Assembly: GCA_964448675.1 (NCBI GenBank)
Contig: CAYUZU010000029.1
Span: 1 to 60,611, forward strand
Direction: 5' to 3'
DNA: 60,611 nt
Origin: CAYUZU01 sp964448675
Lineage (GTDB): Bacteria; Planctomycetota; Phycisphaerae; UBA1845; Fen-1342
A program made the position numbers and the translations under genes. The notes under the pieces were generated by a model. It had not been told where the DNA came from, ran no database searches, and saw only the letters and a list, made by a program, of their open reading frames with translations. This document shows positions 43,061-51,222 of the stretch, one piece after another; positions within the stretch are counted from its first letter, which is position 1; every line of letters starts with the position of its first letter.

Positions 43061-44545
43061 CTATACGTGCAGTTCCGCTTTGCCGGGCGCGGCGCCGGCG
43101 AAGCGGCGCAGCAGTGGCGCCACGTGCTTGCGGACGAAGTCGCGTGTCTGTTGCGGCGCGAGTCCCACGTACCGCCTGGCATCCAGCATCTTCGGCCAGT
43201 CCACGCCGGCGAACGCCTCGTCGCGCTTCAGGCGCTCGATCAGGTCGTTCGGGCGCCCCTCCCGTTTCACCGATGCGGCGGCGGCCTGCGCGTGCTCGCG
43301 AATGCGCTCGTGCAGCACCTGGCGATCACCGCCCCGCTGCACCGCGGCCATCAGGATGTCCTCCGTCGCGATAAAAGGCAGCTCCGCCTGCACGCGGGCT
43401 GCGATCGTGGCGGGATACACCACGAGCCCGTCGCAGATGTTGTGCAACAGAATCGCCAGCGCATCGGCCGCAAGGAAGCCCTCCGGCACGACAAGCCGCT
43501 TGTTGCTGGAATCATCCAGTGTGCGCTCGAACATCTGATCGCCCAGCGTCATCGGTGGCGACGTGGCCAGGCTGAGCAGGTAGCGGGCGAGGCCGGTAGC
43601 ACGCTCGCAGCGCATGGGGTTGCGCTTGTAAGGCATGGCCGAGCTGCCGACCTGCTTCTTCTCGAACGGCTCCTCGACCTCCTTCAACATCGCCAGCAGG
43701 CGGATGTCGTTGCAGGCCTTCTGGACCGACGCCGCCAGCGACGCAAGCGCGCTGACGATCTCGATGTCGATCTTGCGAGAGTACGTTTGCCCACAAACAG
43801 GGTAGCAGGCTTCAAATCCCAGCTTCTGCGCAAACAGCGTCTCCAACTGGCGCACCTTGCTCGCGCTGCCGAGCAGCTTCAGGAATGACGCCTGCGTGCC
43901 GGTCGCGCCGCGGATCCCGCGACACTTCAACCCCACCCGCAGGTTCTCCAGCCGCTGGATGTCGGCCACAAAGTCCGCCAACCACAGGCAGGCACGCTTC
44001 CCGACGGTGGTGAGCTGTGCCGGTTGCAGGTGCGTGAAGCCGAGGGTCGGCACGTCGGCGTATTCCAGGCAGAACCGCGACAGCGCGCGCACCGCTCCCA
44101 CCAGCCGGCCCTGCACCAGCCCGAGCGCGTCGCGCATCAGGAGCAGGTCGGCGTTGTCCACGATGTCCATGCTCGTGGCGCCCATGTGGATGATCCCGCG
44201 CGCCTCGGGCGCCGCGTCGCCGAAGGCATGGATGTGTGCCATGACGTCGTGCCGTGTCTCGCGCTCGTACTTTGCGGCGGCGTCAAAGTCGATATCGTCG
44301 ACAGCGCGCTTCATCGCGCGCAGCTGCGTCTTGGTGATGGCCAGGCCGAGCTCGTGCTGCGCCTCGGCCAGCGCCAACCAGATTCGCCGCCAGGTGGCAT
44401 GACGGTGCTGCGCGCCCCACAGCCGGCACATCTCCGCCGACGCGTAGCGCGTGGTGAGCGGGTTCTGCCAGGATTCGTGCGGGGTCGCCTTGGAACGCGT
44501 GTGCTGCGGATGCGCGACGTGGCGTGGCTTGCCGGCACGGGCCAT
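43061..44545 (-). CDS. purB: Adenylosuccinate lyase
   Basis: The product is 494 aa. It splits SAICAR and adenylosuccinate, releasing fumarate, in purine synthesis. The superfamily signature GSSAMPYKRNPMRCE is near residue 300, with GIIHMGATSMDIVDNAD and GFTHLQPAQLTTVGKR carrying the other active-site residues, and YSRKIDIEIVSALASLAASV. An extra basic N-terminus (MARAGKPRHVAHPQHTRSKA) is longer than usual. The ribosome site GGAGG lies inside the last codons of the upstream trans-sulfuration gene, whose stop is 5 bp away, so the two are one operon. Cytoplasmic; it ends 31 bp from the convergent isomerase-like gene. Confidence 0.95.
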   Translation of the reverse strand: MARAGKPRHVAHPQHTRSKATPHESWQNPLTTRYASAEMCRLWGAQHRHATWRRIWLALAEAQHELGLAITKTQLRAMKRAVDDIDFDAAAKYERETRHDVMAHIHAFGDAAPEARGIIHMGATSMDIVDNADLLLMRDALGLVQGRLVGAVRALSRFCLEYADVPTLGFTHLQPAQLTTVGKRACLWLADFVADIQRLENLRVGLKCRGIRGATGTQASFLKLLGSASKVRQLETLFAQKLGFEACYPVCGQTYSRKIDIEIVSALASLAASVQKACNDIRLLAMLKEVEEPFEKKQVGSSAMPYKRNPMRCERATGLARYLLSLATSPPMTLGDQMFERTLDDSSNKRLVVPEGFLAADALAILLHNICDGLVVYPATIAARVQAELPFIATEDILMAAVQRGGDRQVLHERIREHAQAAAASVKREGRPNDLIERLKRDEAFAGVDWPKMLDARRYVGLAPQQTRDFVRKHVAPLLRRFAGAAPGKAELHV

Positions 44546-44550
44546 GCGTT

Positions 44551-45732
44551 CTATTCCTCCAGCGCCTGACGGATGTCCTGCATCAGGTCTTCGGTAGTCT
44601 CCATGCCCACGTGCAAGCGGATAATCCAGGTGGGCTTGTCGCGTTGTGCATCAAACAACGTGCCACCAATGGCCAGGCTCTCGTGCCCGCCCCAGCTACA
44701 CCCGATGCTGAATAGACGCAGCCGGTTGACGACCCGGTTGACGGCCTCCCGGCTCTGCTCTTTCAGCGCAAAGCTGAACACACCGGAAAACCCGTCAAGC
44801 TGCTGCTTGGCCAGCTCATGCTGCGGATGCGACGGCAACCCCGGATGGTACACGTCGGCGACCTTCGGGTGCTCGGCGAGCAGCTCCGCAATCGCGAGGC
44901 CGCTGCGCTGATGACGCTCCATCCGCACGCCCAGCGTGCGCAAGCTGCGAAGCAGCAACCACGCCGCAAACGGATCGAGCGTGGCGCCGACAAGCACGGC
45001 CTCGCGGCGGATGCGCTCGGCGACCGGCCCGCCGCGCCCCACGAGCACCCCCCCGAGCGTGTCGCTGTGCCCGCCGATGTACTTGGTGGCGCTATGTGCG
45101 ACGAGGTCGATGCCGTGCTCGATCGGCCGCTGGAAACACGGCGTCGCCCACGAGTTGTCAATCATGGTGGTGATGCCACGCGCGCGGCACGCCTCGACCA
45201 CGGGGGCGAGTTCGATGATCTCGTGACGTCCCCAGGTCGGGGTTTCGAGGTAGACCAGGCGCGTCTCGTCGCGCAAAGCATCGACGATCGCTGCCGGGGC
45301 GACGCCCGGCACGAAAGTCACCTGCACGCCGAACCGCTCCAGGTACTGTTGCAGGAACTCGTGCGTGGGCGGGTAGCAGTTCGCGACCGCCACCACATGC
45401 GCCCCACTGTGAACACAGGCATTGATGCCGCAGGTGATCGCACCCATGCCCGAAGCGAACGCGCGGGCCCAGTCGCCGCGCTCCAGTCGGGCCATCTTGG
45501 CCTCGAAGACGGCCGTGGTCGGATTGCTGTAGCGCGTGTAGTCGTAGTACGGACTTTGCGGCAGCAGGCGCCGCTCGAACGCCTCCGCGTCGGGATAGAC
45601 GAAATTGGTCGTCTGGTAAAGCGGCGGCGCGGCGGCGCCGCCATGCGCCAGCCGATGCTCGCCGTAATGCGCACAGAGCGTTTCGAAACCGCCCTCCCGC
45701 AGCGGATCATGACCAGAATAACGCTCGTCCAC
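44551..45732 (-). CDS. Cys/Met metabolism PLP-dependent enzyme (cystathionine gamma-synthase/beta-lyase family)
   Basis: The product is 393 aa from a GTG start with AAGGAG six bases upstream. The trans-sulfuration signature is complete: YDYTRYSNPTTAVFEAKMAR, LERGDWARAFASGMGAITCG, TTMIDNSWATPCFQRPIEHG and the PLP-lysine motif LVAHSATKYIGGHSDTLGG near residue 215. SGVFSFALKEQS and RLFSIGCSWGGHESLA follow. The family includes MetB, MetC and homocysteine/cysteine lyases; SIGCSWGGHESL is frequent in the MetC-like branch, but the reaction cannot be fixed by eye. It is followed by purB after 5 bp and preceded by an amidohydrolase after 63 bp. Confidence 0.9.
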   Translation of the reverse strand: MDERYSGHDPLREGGFETLCAHYGEHRLAHGGAAAPPLYQTTNFVYPDAEAFERRLLPQSPYYDYTRYSNPTTAVFEAKMARLERGDWARAFASGMGAITCGINACVHSGAHVVAVANCYPPTHEFLQQYLERFGVQVTFVPGVAPAAIVDALRDETRLVYLETPTWGRHEIIELAPVVEACRARGITTMIDNSWATPCFQRPIEHGIDLVAHSATKYIGGHSDTLGGVLVGRGGPVAERIRREAVLVGATLDPFAAWLLLRSLRTLGVRMERHQRSGLAIAELLAEHPKVADVYHPGLPSHPQHELAKQQLDGFSGVFSFALKEQSREAVNRVVNRLRLFSIGCSWGGHESLAIGGTLFDAQRDKPTWIIRLHVGMETTEDLMQDIRQALEE

Positions 45733-45795
45733 GCGAAACTCCTTGTACCGGGTCCAGCCGCCGATAACACAGCGTCGCGGTTTTACCGGCGGCGG

Positions 45796-46914
45796 TCAAG
45801 CGGTTTGGGCCGCCGCCGCGAGCGTCCCCCCGCCGGTGTGCGGCAATAGCTCCGCCGCCCGCTGCAAGACGATCTCTTCGAAGCCGACGTGCCGGGCGAT
45901 GGCGGCGGTCCGTTGCGGCCAGGACCGAATGGCGGCGATGCGGCGATACTCGCGTCCCAGGTCACGCCGGAGGCGCGGCATGGCGAGCGGAATCGGAAAG
46001 TCCGACCCGTAGAGCAGTTTGTGGTGCAGTGTGTGATCCGCCGCCAGCCGCCGCAGATAACCGACCTTGGCCCACGAGGTCAACGCCGAAATGTCCGCGT
46101 ACAGTGGCGCGTCAGCCAGGTCACCGCGCAGGGCTTCGAGCAGCAGCCGATGCGAGCGGCGATCGCCCCAGGGCGTTACGGGGGTGGCGACGTGAGCGAC
46201 GATGGTGCACGGCATGGCGTCTTCGCGCCGCAGCGATCGCAGCGCCTCGAGCAGCGGGTCGATCGGTCGCCACGCGCGGAACTGCGTGGCCAGGGCGAAT
46301 TCCTCGCCGATGTGCACCAGGACCGGCAGGCCCAGCCGGGCACAGGTTCGCAGGACGTCCAGCGTGCGCGGGTCGCACGGGTTGATGTTGTGGTGCTGCG
46401 GAATCCACTTCAGCAGGCAGGCGCCCGCCGCAAAGACCTCCTCCACCAGCGCGACGGCATCCGCGCGGTACGGATGTACCGAGGCCCCGAAGAGCCAGCG
46501 GTCGGGGTGCCCGCGGCACTTGGCCCGGATCAGGCTGTTCGAGGTGTAGATGTCGTTGCCGCGGTCGGACCCGCGCCGCGGCAGTGGCAGCACGCGGCCG
46601 TTGTCGTCGTGCACCGCATCAAACGCCAGCAATACGAACCGTTCGACGGGCCCGGGCGGCGCCAGGTGCGCGTCGTATTCGCGGCTGAGATACGCATCGA
46701 GCGCGGGCCCCGGCGCTGGCAGGCGACCCACGACGCGGGCGAGCTTCCAGTCCAGGCGATTCAGGGCACGGTCGGCGATGCACGAATCGTACGCGGTCGG
46801 GAGCGGCGCGGCTCCGTTCGACGGCACCGGCGCCGGCGACTCGAAGCTGAAGCGGTCGTCGGTGATCGACGACTGCCGCGACAACGTGTAGTGACAGTGC
46901 ATGTCGATGATCAT
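45796..46914 (-). CDS. Amidohydrolase-2-type metal-dependent hydrolase
   Basis: The product is 372 aa. The metal-binding start MIIDMHCHYTL gives the HxH motif, with WLFGASVHPYRADAVALVEE, LLKWIPQHHNINPCDP, GLPVLVHIGEE, IVAHVATPVTPWGD and KLLYGSDFPIPLAMPR marking the other barrel strands and the conserved Asp. This is the aminocarboxymuconate-semialdehyde decarboxylase-like branch (TIM barrel, cytoplasmic), which includes decarboxylases and hydratases; the substrate is unknown. Its ATG overlaps the stop of the upstream OB-like gene by ATGA. It heads toward the PLP enzyme and purB in the same direction. Confidence 0.82.
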   Translation of the reverse strand: MIIDMHCHYTLSRQSSITDDRFSFESPAPVPSNGAAPLPTAYDSCIADRALNRLDWKLARVVGRLPAPGPALDAYLSREYDAHLAPPGPVERFVLLAFDAVHDDNGRVLPLPRRGSDRGNDIYTSNSLIRAKCRGHPDRWLFGASVHPYRADAVALVEEVFAAGACLLKWIPQHHNINPCDPRTLDVLRTCARLGLPVLVHIGEEFALATQFRAWRPIDPLLEALRSLRREDAMPCTIVAHVATPVTPWGDRRSHRLLLEALRGDLADAPLYADISALTSWAKVGYLRRLAADHTLHHKLLYGSDFPIPLAMPRLRRDLGREYRRIAAIRSWPQRTAAIARHVGFEEIVLQRAAELLPHTGGGTLAAAAQTA

Positions 46915-47711
46915 GTTTCACCCCGCGAATCGCACTGCTCCGGCTCGTCCTGCGCCCACGCCGCCAGGTCGTCGGCCAGGTTCACCGGCGCCGTGCCGCG
47001 GGCACGCAACTCGCGCACATCGGTGCGACCGCGGCCGGCTGCACGACGGAACAGCCACAGCGCCAACAGCACGCCGGCTGCAAGCGCCGCCAGCATCCAC
47101 CGCCAATCGGCGCCATCCGATTGTACGCCGCCCGCCGCCTGCGAGATGCGGGACGGTCCGGGGGCCACGAGCAGCGCCGCTTGCTGCGGGCGCGTGCGCC
47201 CGTGGTACCGGCGGACCATGACGAAGTAGCCCGTGACGCGCACGCGGGCGCCGACCGGAATGGCGCTGGCGTCCTCGGTGAAGATGACCGTGCAGCTCAG
47301 CGGCTGGTCGGCGCGCTGCAATTCCACTTGCCAGAGCGGGCCCAGGTCGGGGCGCTGCACCAGCGTGTAAGGCGGCTTGGCGGCACCGACGACGCCCTCG
47401 ATCGTGATGACCTGCCCGCGAAAATCGTTGGGCCGCTCCAGCAGGTCGCGCCAGTCCGCGACGACAATCGGCGCCTGGCCGAAGCCCGGTGCCTGTTCGC
47501 TCTGCTGGACCGCCGCCACGACCGCATAGAACGCCGGCTGGTCAAAGTGAAAGGTGAAGTCCTCGACGGCCGCCAATGCCGCCCGCGTCCCCGGCGGAAG
47601 TTCGCCGGACAGCGGCGCGGACGCAGGGCGGGTGCTCGTCTGTCCGCAGAGCGCGGCGGTGGCGCCGACCAGGATGAAGCCGGCCATCAGTAATCGCCGT
47701 ATTCGTCCCAT
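46911..47711 (-). CDS. Exported single-span membrane protein with an OB-like domain
   Basis: The product is 266 aa from ATG at 47711, which gives a basic signal peptide (MGRIRRLLMAGFILVGATAA). An alternative ATG at 47687 forms TGATG with the upstream stop and would couple translation, but lacks the basic head. The middle is beta-rich (FRGQVITIEGVVGAAKPPYT; PVGARVRVTGYFVMVRRYHG), like an OB fold, and a C-terminal helix (WMLAALAAGVLLALWLF) anchors it with a cytoplasmic Arg-rich tail. The much longer open frame upstream is Arg-rich and antisense-like; I reject it. The function is unknown; it is surrounded by envelope and metabolic genes in one operon. Confidence 0.72.
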   Translation of the reverse strand: MGRIRRLLMAGFILVGATAALCGQTSTRPASAPLSGELPPGTRAALAAVEDFTFHFDQPAFYAVVAAVQQSEQAPGFGQAPIVVADWRDLLERPNDFRGQVITIEGVVGAAKPPYTLVQRPDLGPLWQVELQRADQPLSCTVIFTEDASAIPVGARVRVTGYFVMVRRYHGRTRPQQAALLVAPGPSRISQAAGGVQSDGADWRWMLAALAAGVLLALWLFRRAAGRGRTDVRELRARGTAPVNLADDLAAWAQDEPEQCDSRGET

Positions 47712-48295
47712 GGGTAGCTCGGCGCAGACGTCGGGGGTGGTTCCTCGGGCGCGGTCGGCTGCTCGCGCATGGGCTGCAACTCGGGCGGCGCCAGCGCGGT
47801 GCGCCAGTGGCCGTCCTCCTGGAAGATCAGCATCGCGACGCTGCGCGGATCGCGCATGCGGCCGCGCGGATCGCGGATGTCCGCGCGGAAAGTCGCCTTG
47901 GCGGAGATGACGTAGGTGGGGTCGGGCATCTCGGCGATGTCGACCGTGCGGATATCCTCGACCTGAAGCCGGCGCAAGGCGTGCAGCACGCGTTTGAAAC
48001 GCGCCCGGCTCTCGGGCGTCGCCCGGCGGGTGACGAGGTCGCGATAGCCGGAGTAGTCCCCCGCGAGGCAGGTCTCGAGGAAGTGCCGCATGAACGCCAC
48101 GACCTCGGGGTGTTTCTCGGACAGGCCGGGCGCGAAAGCATACGTGGCCTTGTCCGCCGGCAGCTCGACGAGATCGGCGGCCTGGGTCGCGGCCGGTGGG
48201 TTGACGGGTCGGGCGGGCTCCTGCTCGCAGGCCCCCAGCAAGGTCAGCAGCAGCCCGACCGCAATCATCCGGTTGCACGAAAGATGCCGTTTCAT
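47687..48295 (-). CDS. Lipoprotein with NTF2-like domain
   Basis: The product is 202 aa. The signal MKRHLSCNRMIAVGLLLTLL ends in the lipobox LLGAC, so the protein is lipidated and envelope-bound. The mature part, EVVAFMRHFLETCLAGDYSG followed by YRDLVTRRATPESRARFKRV and ending VAMLIFQEDGHWRTALAP, has the helix-then-sheet pattern of small NTF2-like proteins. The tail is Pro/Glu-rich. The family is not recognised with certainty. It overlaps the next gene, so the two are likely coexpressed. Confidence 0.72.
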   Translation of the reverse strand: MKRHLSCNRMIAVGLLLTLLGACEQEPARPVNPPAATQAADLVELPADKATYAFAPGLSEKHPEVVAFMRHFLETCLAGDYSGYRDLVTRRATPESRARFKRVLHALRRLQVEDIRTVDIAEMPDPTYVISAKATFRADIRDPRGRMRDPRSVAMLIFQEDGHWRTALAPPELQPMREQPTAPEEPPPTSAPSYPWDEYGDY

Positions 48296-48368
48296 CCCGC
48301 AATCCTGCACTTCAGCCCTCGTCATCGCGAATCCGTGTCCAACCGGGGCGCGGCCGGCGCCTCGGTGC

Positions 48369-49499
48369 TCAGCCGCGCCGCGCAAACCGCACCGCCTGCT
48401 TCAGCCAGGTCACGGCTTCGGGCGCGGCCTCGGAAAGGTCCTCGAAATCGAACGTACCAACGCCGGCATGCACGCCCTCGGCGAGCATTTTCACCAGTTC
48501 GGCCGCTTCACTGAACGCGGGCCGCCAGACGGGCATGGCCAGCGCGCTGGTTTCCGGCAGCATCTTCATCACCGGCTGCCATGACGGGTCGTCAGGCCCG
48601 TTCCGCACGCTCGACGGGCAGCGCAGCAGCGGCACCCACGGGGCGCAGTTGCCCGCGGCGGGCTCCCCGAGCTGCCGCACCAGGAACAGCCGCCGCTCCG
48701 CCTCCCCCTCGACCAGCTTCTGCAGCCAGAGGCACGTCTCACGCCGCCGGGCGGCGACATAGTCGGCGACCAGTGGATCGTGTTCGACCGGCGTCTGGTC
48801 CGTGGCGGCGTCGGCGAGGTGCTGCTCGACCTGGACGCGAACGCTGCGGGCGGCCTGGTCGGGATCGATGTCCTCGCGCTCGGCCACCTGGCGACAGGAC
48901 GCGCAGAAGCAGATGTCGAGCAGGCCGCGAACGTAGCTGTTCCAGCTCAACGGGCGGCCCGCGAAGCGGTCGGCGGCGCAGTCCGGCATCCAGTCCACCA
49001 GCTCGTAACCGGCGGGCTCGTAGCGGTGCAGGTCTTCGAAGGTGGCCCGCAGCAGCTCGCGCAGGTCAGGGTTCAGCGGGCAGGCCCCGGCGAACGGCAC
49101 CTCCTGGCCCCAGGCGTTGCGCTGGCACAGATGACGCTCCTGGTCGACCAGCGAACGCACCGAGCGCACGTCGAGCCGCAGCATCAGGTGAACATCGAGC
49201 TGCTGCGCCTGCTGCCGCACCTGGGCCAGCAGGTCGCCGCCGGCGAACCAGCGGGCCTTGGGCGGCTTGAGCACACCACCGCCGTAGGCCTTGGCGCTGG
49301 CGCGGAAGTGCCAGCCGCCCTCGGTATGAAAGTGTGGGGTCTCGCCGCCGCCGGCGAGGCGGAACTGCGTGCGCGCGCCGGTGACGACGGGGACGGTAAG
49401 ATACTGGATGCCGACTTCGCCGGCGACACGGTCGAGCAGGGCGCCCTCGTCGGCGACGAAGTCCCACAGGGGATAGACGATTCCGAATGCTGCGGCCAT
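48369..49499 (-). CDS. Hypothetical TIM-barrel protein, glycoside-hydrolase-like
   Basis: The product is 376 aa and first gene of the minus-strand run. Blocks such as DVHLMLRLDVRSVRSLVDQE, ACPLNPDLRELLRATFEDLH, GYELVDWMPDCAADRF and GLLDICFCASCRQVAEREDI resemble catalytic-barrel proteins of the GHL/beta-galactosidase-like type, in which a CxCxxC helix is common. The end (GVHAGVGTFDFEDLSEAAPE) could be the last barrel strand. No signal peptide is seen, so it should be cytoplasmic. I do not recognise a specific family. The palindrome TGTAATACGTTACA lies 11 bp upstream of the start. Confidence 0.65.
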   Translation of the reverse strand: MAAAFGIVYPLWDFVADEGALLDRVAGEVGIQYLTVPVVTGARTQFRLAGGGETPHFHTEGGWHFRASAKAYGGGVLKPPKARWFAGGDLLAQVRQQAQQLDVHLMLRLDVRSVRSLVDQERHLCQRNAWGQEVPFAGACPLNPDLRELLRATFEDLHRYEPAGYELVDWMPDCAADRFAGRPLSWNSYVRGLLDICFCASCRQVAEREDIDPDQAARSVRVQVEQHLADAATDQTPVEHDPLVADYVAARRRETCLWLQKLVEGEAERRLFLVRQLGEPAAGNCAPWVPLLRCPSSVRNGPDDPSWQPVMKMLPETSALAMPVWRPAFSEAAELVKMLAEGVHAGVGTFDFEDLSEAAPEAVTWLKQAVRFARRG

Positions 49500-49510
49500 G
49501 GAAATCCACT

Positions 49511-49524
49511 TGTAATACGTTACA
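49511..49524. promoter_or_regulatory. Dyad in front of the minus-strand operon
   Basis: TGTAATACGTTACA has TGTAA/TTACA arms around a 4-nt centre, 11 bp before the hypothetical TIM-barrel gene and about 100 bp before the phosphomannomutase start. It is a possible operator for the divergent pair. Confidence 0.4.
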
Positions 49525-49626
49525 GCGCGGGCCGCGCGCCCGGCAGCCGACCTCGCGCCGGGCAGGGTAGCCGATTCGGCACGTCTCTGCTAGCATCTGG
49601 GGGATCAGTGGTTAGGGAGTCTGACG

Positions 49627-51222
49627 TTGCCCGAAGAACACCACGAAACAGAGCGTTTCTGTCCCGGAGAGGAGCACATCAAGATCTCCGAGGCAATCTG
49701 CATTGGCCGGCGCCGGGCCAATTTCCGCAAGTGTCCCGGCTGTCAATTCAACGACGATGAACGGGGACAGCGCCCCTATTACGCAGCGGATGCGGCCGCG
49801 AAGCGCAATGTCCCGTTGGCGGTATTGGAAATGGAAAAAGAAGACACGATCGGGAAGGTATTCAAGGCTTACGATGTTCGCGCCACCGTGCCGGACATGC
49901 TCAACGAGGACATCGCGTGGCGTATCGGCAACGCGACGGCGCAGTTCCTGCGCACCTCGCTGACGGGCTATGACCGCAGCGACTCCAAGATGAACACCCT
50001 CATCGTCGGCCGCGACATGCGCAAGCACAGCCCGTCGCTCTGCCGCGCGTTCATCGAAGGCGCCGCCGCCGTCGGCACGCCCGTCATCGATATCGGCATG
50101 ATCGACACGCCGCAGATCTACTTCGCCACCAACCACATGCCGTGCTGCGGTGGCGTACAGGTCACGGCGAGCCACAACGCCGCCCATTACAACGGCTTCA
50201 AGATCTGCGGCCCCAAGGGCAAGCCGGTCGGGTCCGAGAGCGGCTTGCAGGAGATCGAGCGCATCGCGCGCGCCATCTCGCGCCACCCGGTGCCGGAGCT
50301 GGCCCCCATCACCGCCATGGACCTCTCCGAGGAATACCGCAGCTTCCTGCACCAGTTCCTGCGCGAGCCCCGTCCGCTGAAGGTCGTCGTGGACGCCTCC
50401 AACGGCATGGCCGGGCGGTGGTTCCCGATCGTGTTCAACGGCGTCCCGAATCTCGAGATCATCGCGCTGAACTTCGAGCATGACGGCGAGTTCGTCCATC
50501 CGCCGAATCCGCTCGTGGCCGCCAACCTTCGCCAGACGCAGGACGCGGTCAAGGAGCACGGCGCCGACTTCGGCGCCTGCTTCGACGGCGATGCCGACCG
50601 CTGCATGTTCGTCGATGAAAAGGGCAACATCATTCGCTGCGACCTGACCACCGCGCTGCTCGCCGGTGACTTCCTCCGCGAACGTCCCGGCAGCACGGTG
50701 GTCTACGACCTGCGCTCCAGCCGCATCGTGCCGCAGACCATCGAGAAGGCCGGCGGCAGCCCGCGGCGCGAGCGCGTCGGGCACGTGTTCATGAAGCGCA
50801 CCATGGCCGACAACAACGCGGTCTTCGGCGGCGAGCTGAGCGGGCATTTCTACTTCCGTGATTTCTACTTCTGCGATTGCGGCCTGCTGGCATTCATCCA
50901 GATCGTCAACACGCTGACGCGTAGTGCCAAACCGCTGTCGGCCCTGATCGAGCCACTCGACGTATACGTCAGCAGCGGCGAGCAGAACTTCGAAAACGAC
51001 GACAAGGAAGGCACGTTCAAGCGGATCGCCGAGACCTACAGCGACGCCGAGATCGACTACCTCGACGGTGTCAGCGTGCACTACGACGAGTGGTGGTTCA
51101 ACGTCCGCGCCTCGAACACCGAGCCGCTCCTGCGGCTGAACATGGAGGCCAAGGACCGGCCCATGCTGGACGCCAAGCTCGCCGAGCTGACGCCCGTGCT
51201 CGGCACGCCGGTGGACCATTGA
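49627..51222 (+). CDS. Phosphomannomutase/phosphoglucomutase with Cys-rich N-terminal extension
   Basis: The product is 531 aa from a TTG start with GGGAG seven bases upstream. The first 70 residues are an extra segment with four cysteines (FCPGEEHIKISEAICIG, then FRKCPGCQ), like a small zinc site, absent from standard enzymes. The mutase follows: GKVFKAYDVRATVPDMLNED, the phosphoserine loop VTASHNAAHYNGFKI, the metal loop FDGDADRCMF, GGELSGHFYFRDFYF, and WFNVRASNTEPLLRLNMEA. It interconverts hexose-1- and 6-phosphates for polysaccharide precursors. Its stop overlaps the next start (TGATG). The M at residue 69 is an alternative start, but the ribosome site supports TTG. Confidence 0.9.
   Translation: MPEEHHETERFCPGEEHIKISEAICIGRRRANFRKCPGCQFNDDERGQRPYYAADAAAKRNVPLAVLEMEKEDTIGKVFKAYDVRATVPDMLNEDIAWRIGNATAQFLRTSLTGYDRSDSKMNTLIVGRDMRKHSPSLCRAFIEGAAAVGTPVIDIGMIDTPQIYFATNHMPCCGGVQVTASHNAAHYNGFKICGPKGKPVGSESGLQEIERIARAISRHPVPELAPITAMDLSEEYRSFLHQFLREPRPLKVVVDASNGMAGRWFPIVFNGVPNLEIIALNFEHDGEFVHPPNPLVAANLRQTQDAVKEHGADFGACFDGDADRCMFVDEKGNIIRCDLTTALLAGDFLRERPGSTVVYDLRSSRIVPQTIEKAGGSPRRERVGHVFMKRTMADNNAVFGGELSGHFYFRDFYFCDCGLLAFIQIVNTLTRSAKPLSALIEPLDVYVSSGEQNFENDDKEGTFKRIAETYSDAEIDYLDGVSVHYDEWWFNVRASNTEPLLRLNMEAKDRPMLDAKLAELTPVLGTPVDH

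Noticed and set aside
46911..48302. 463-codon version of the OB-like gene
   Set aside because: The N-terminal 190 codons overlap the lipoprotein gene in another frame, are Arg-rich, and lack a signal; the exported start at 47711 explains the protein.
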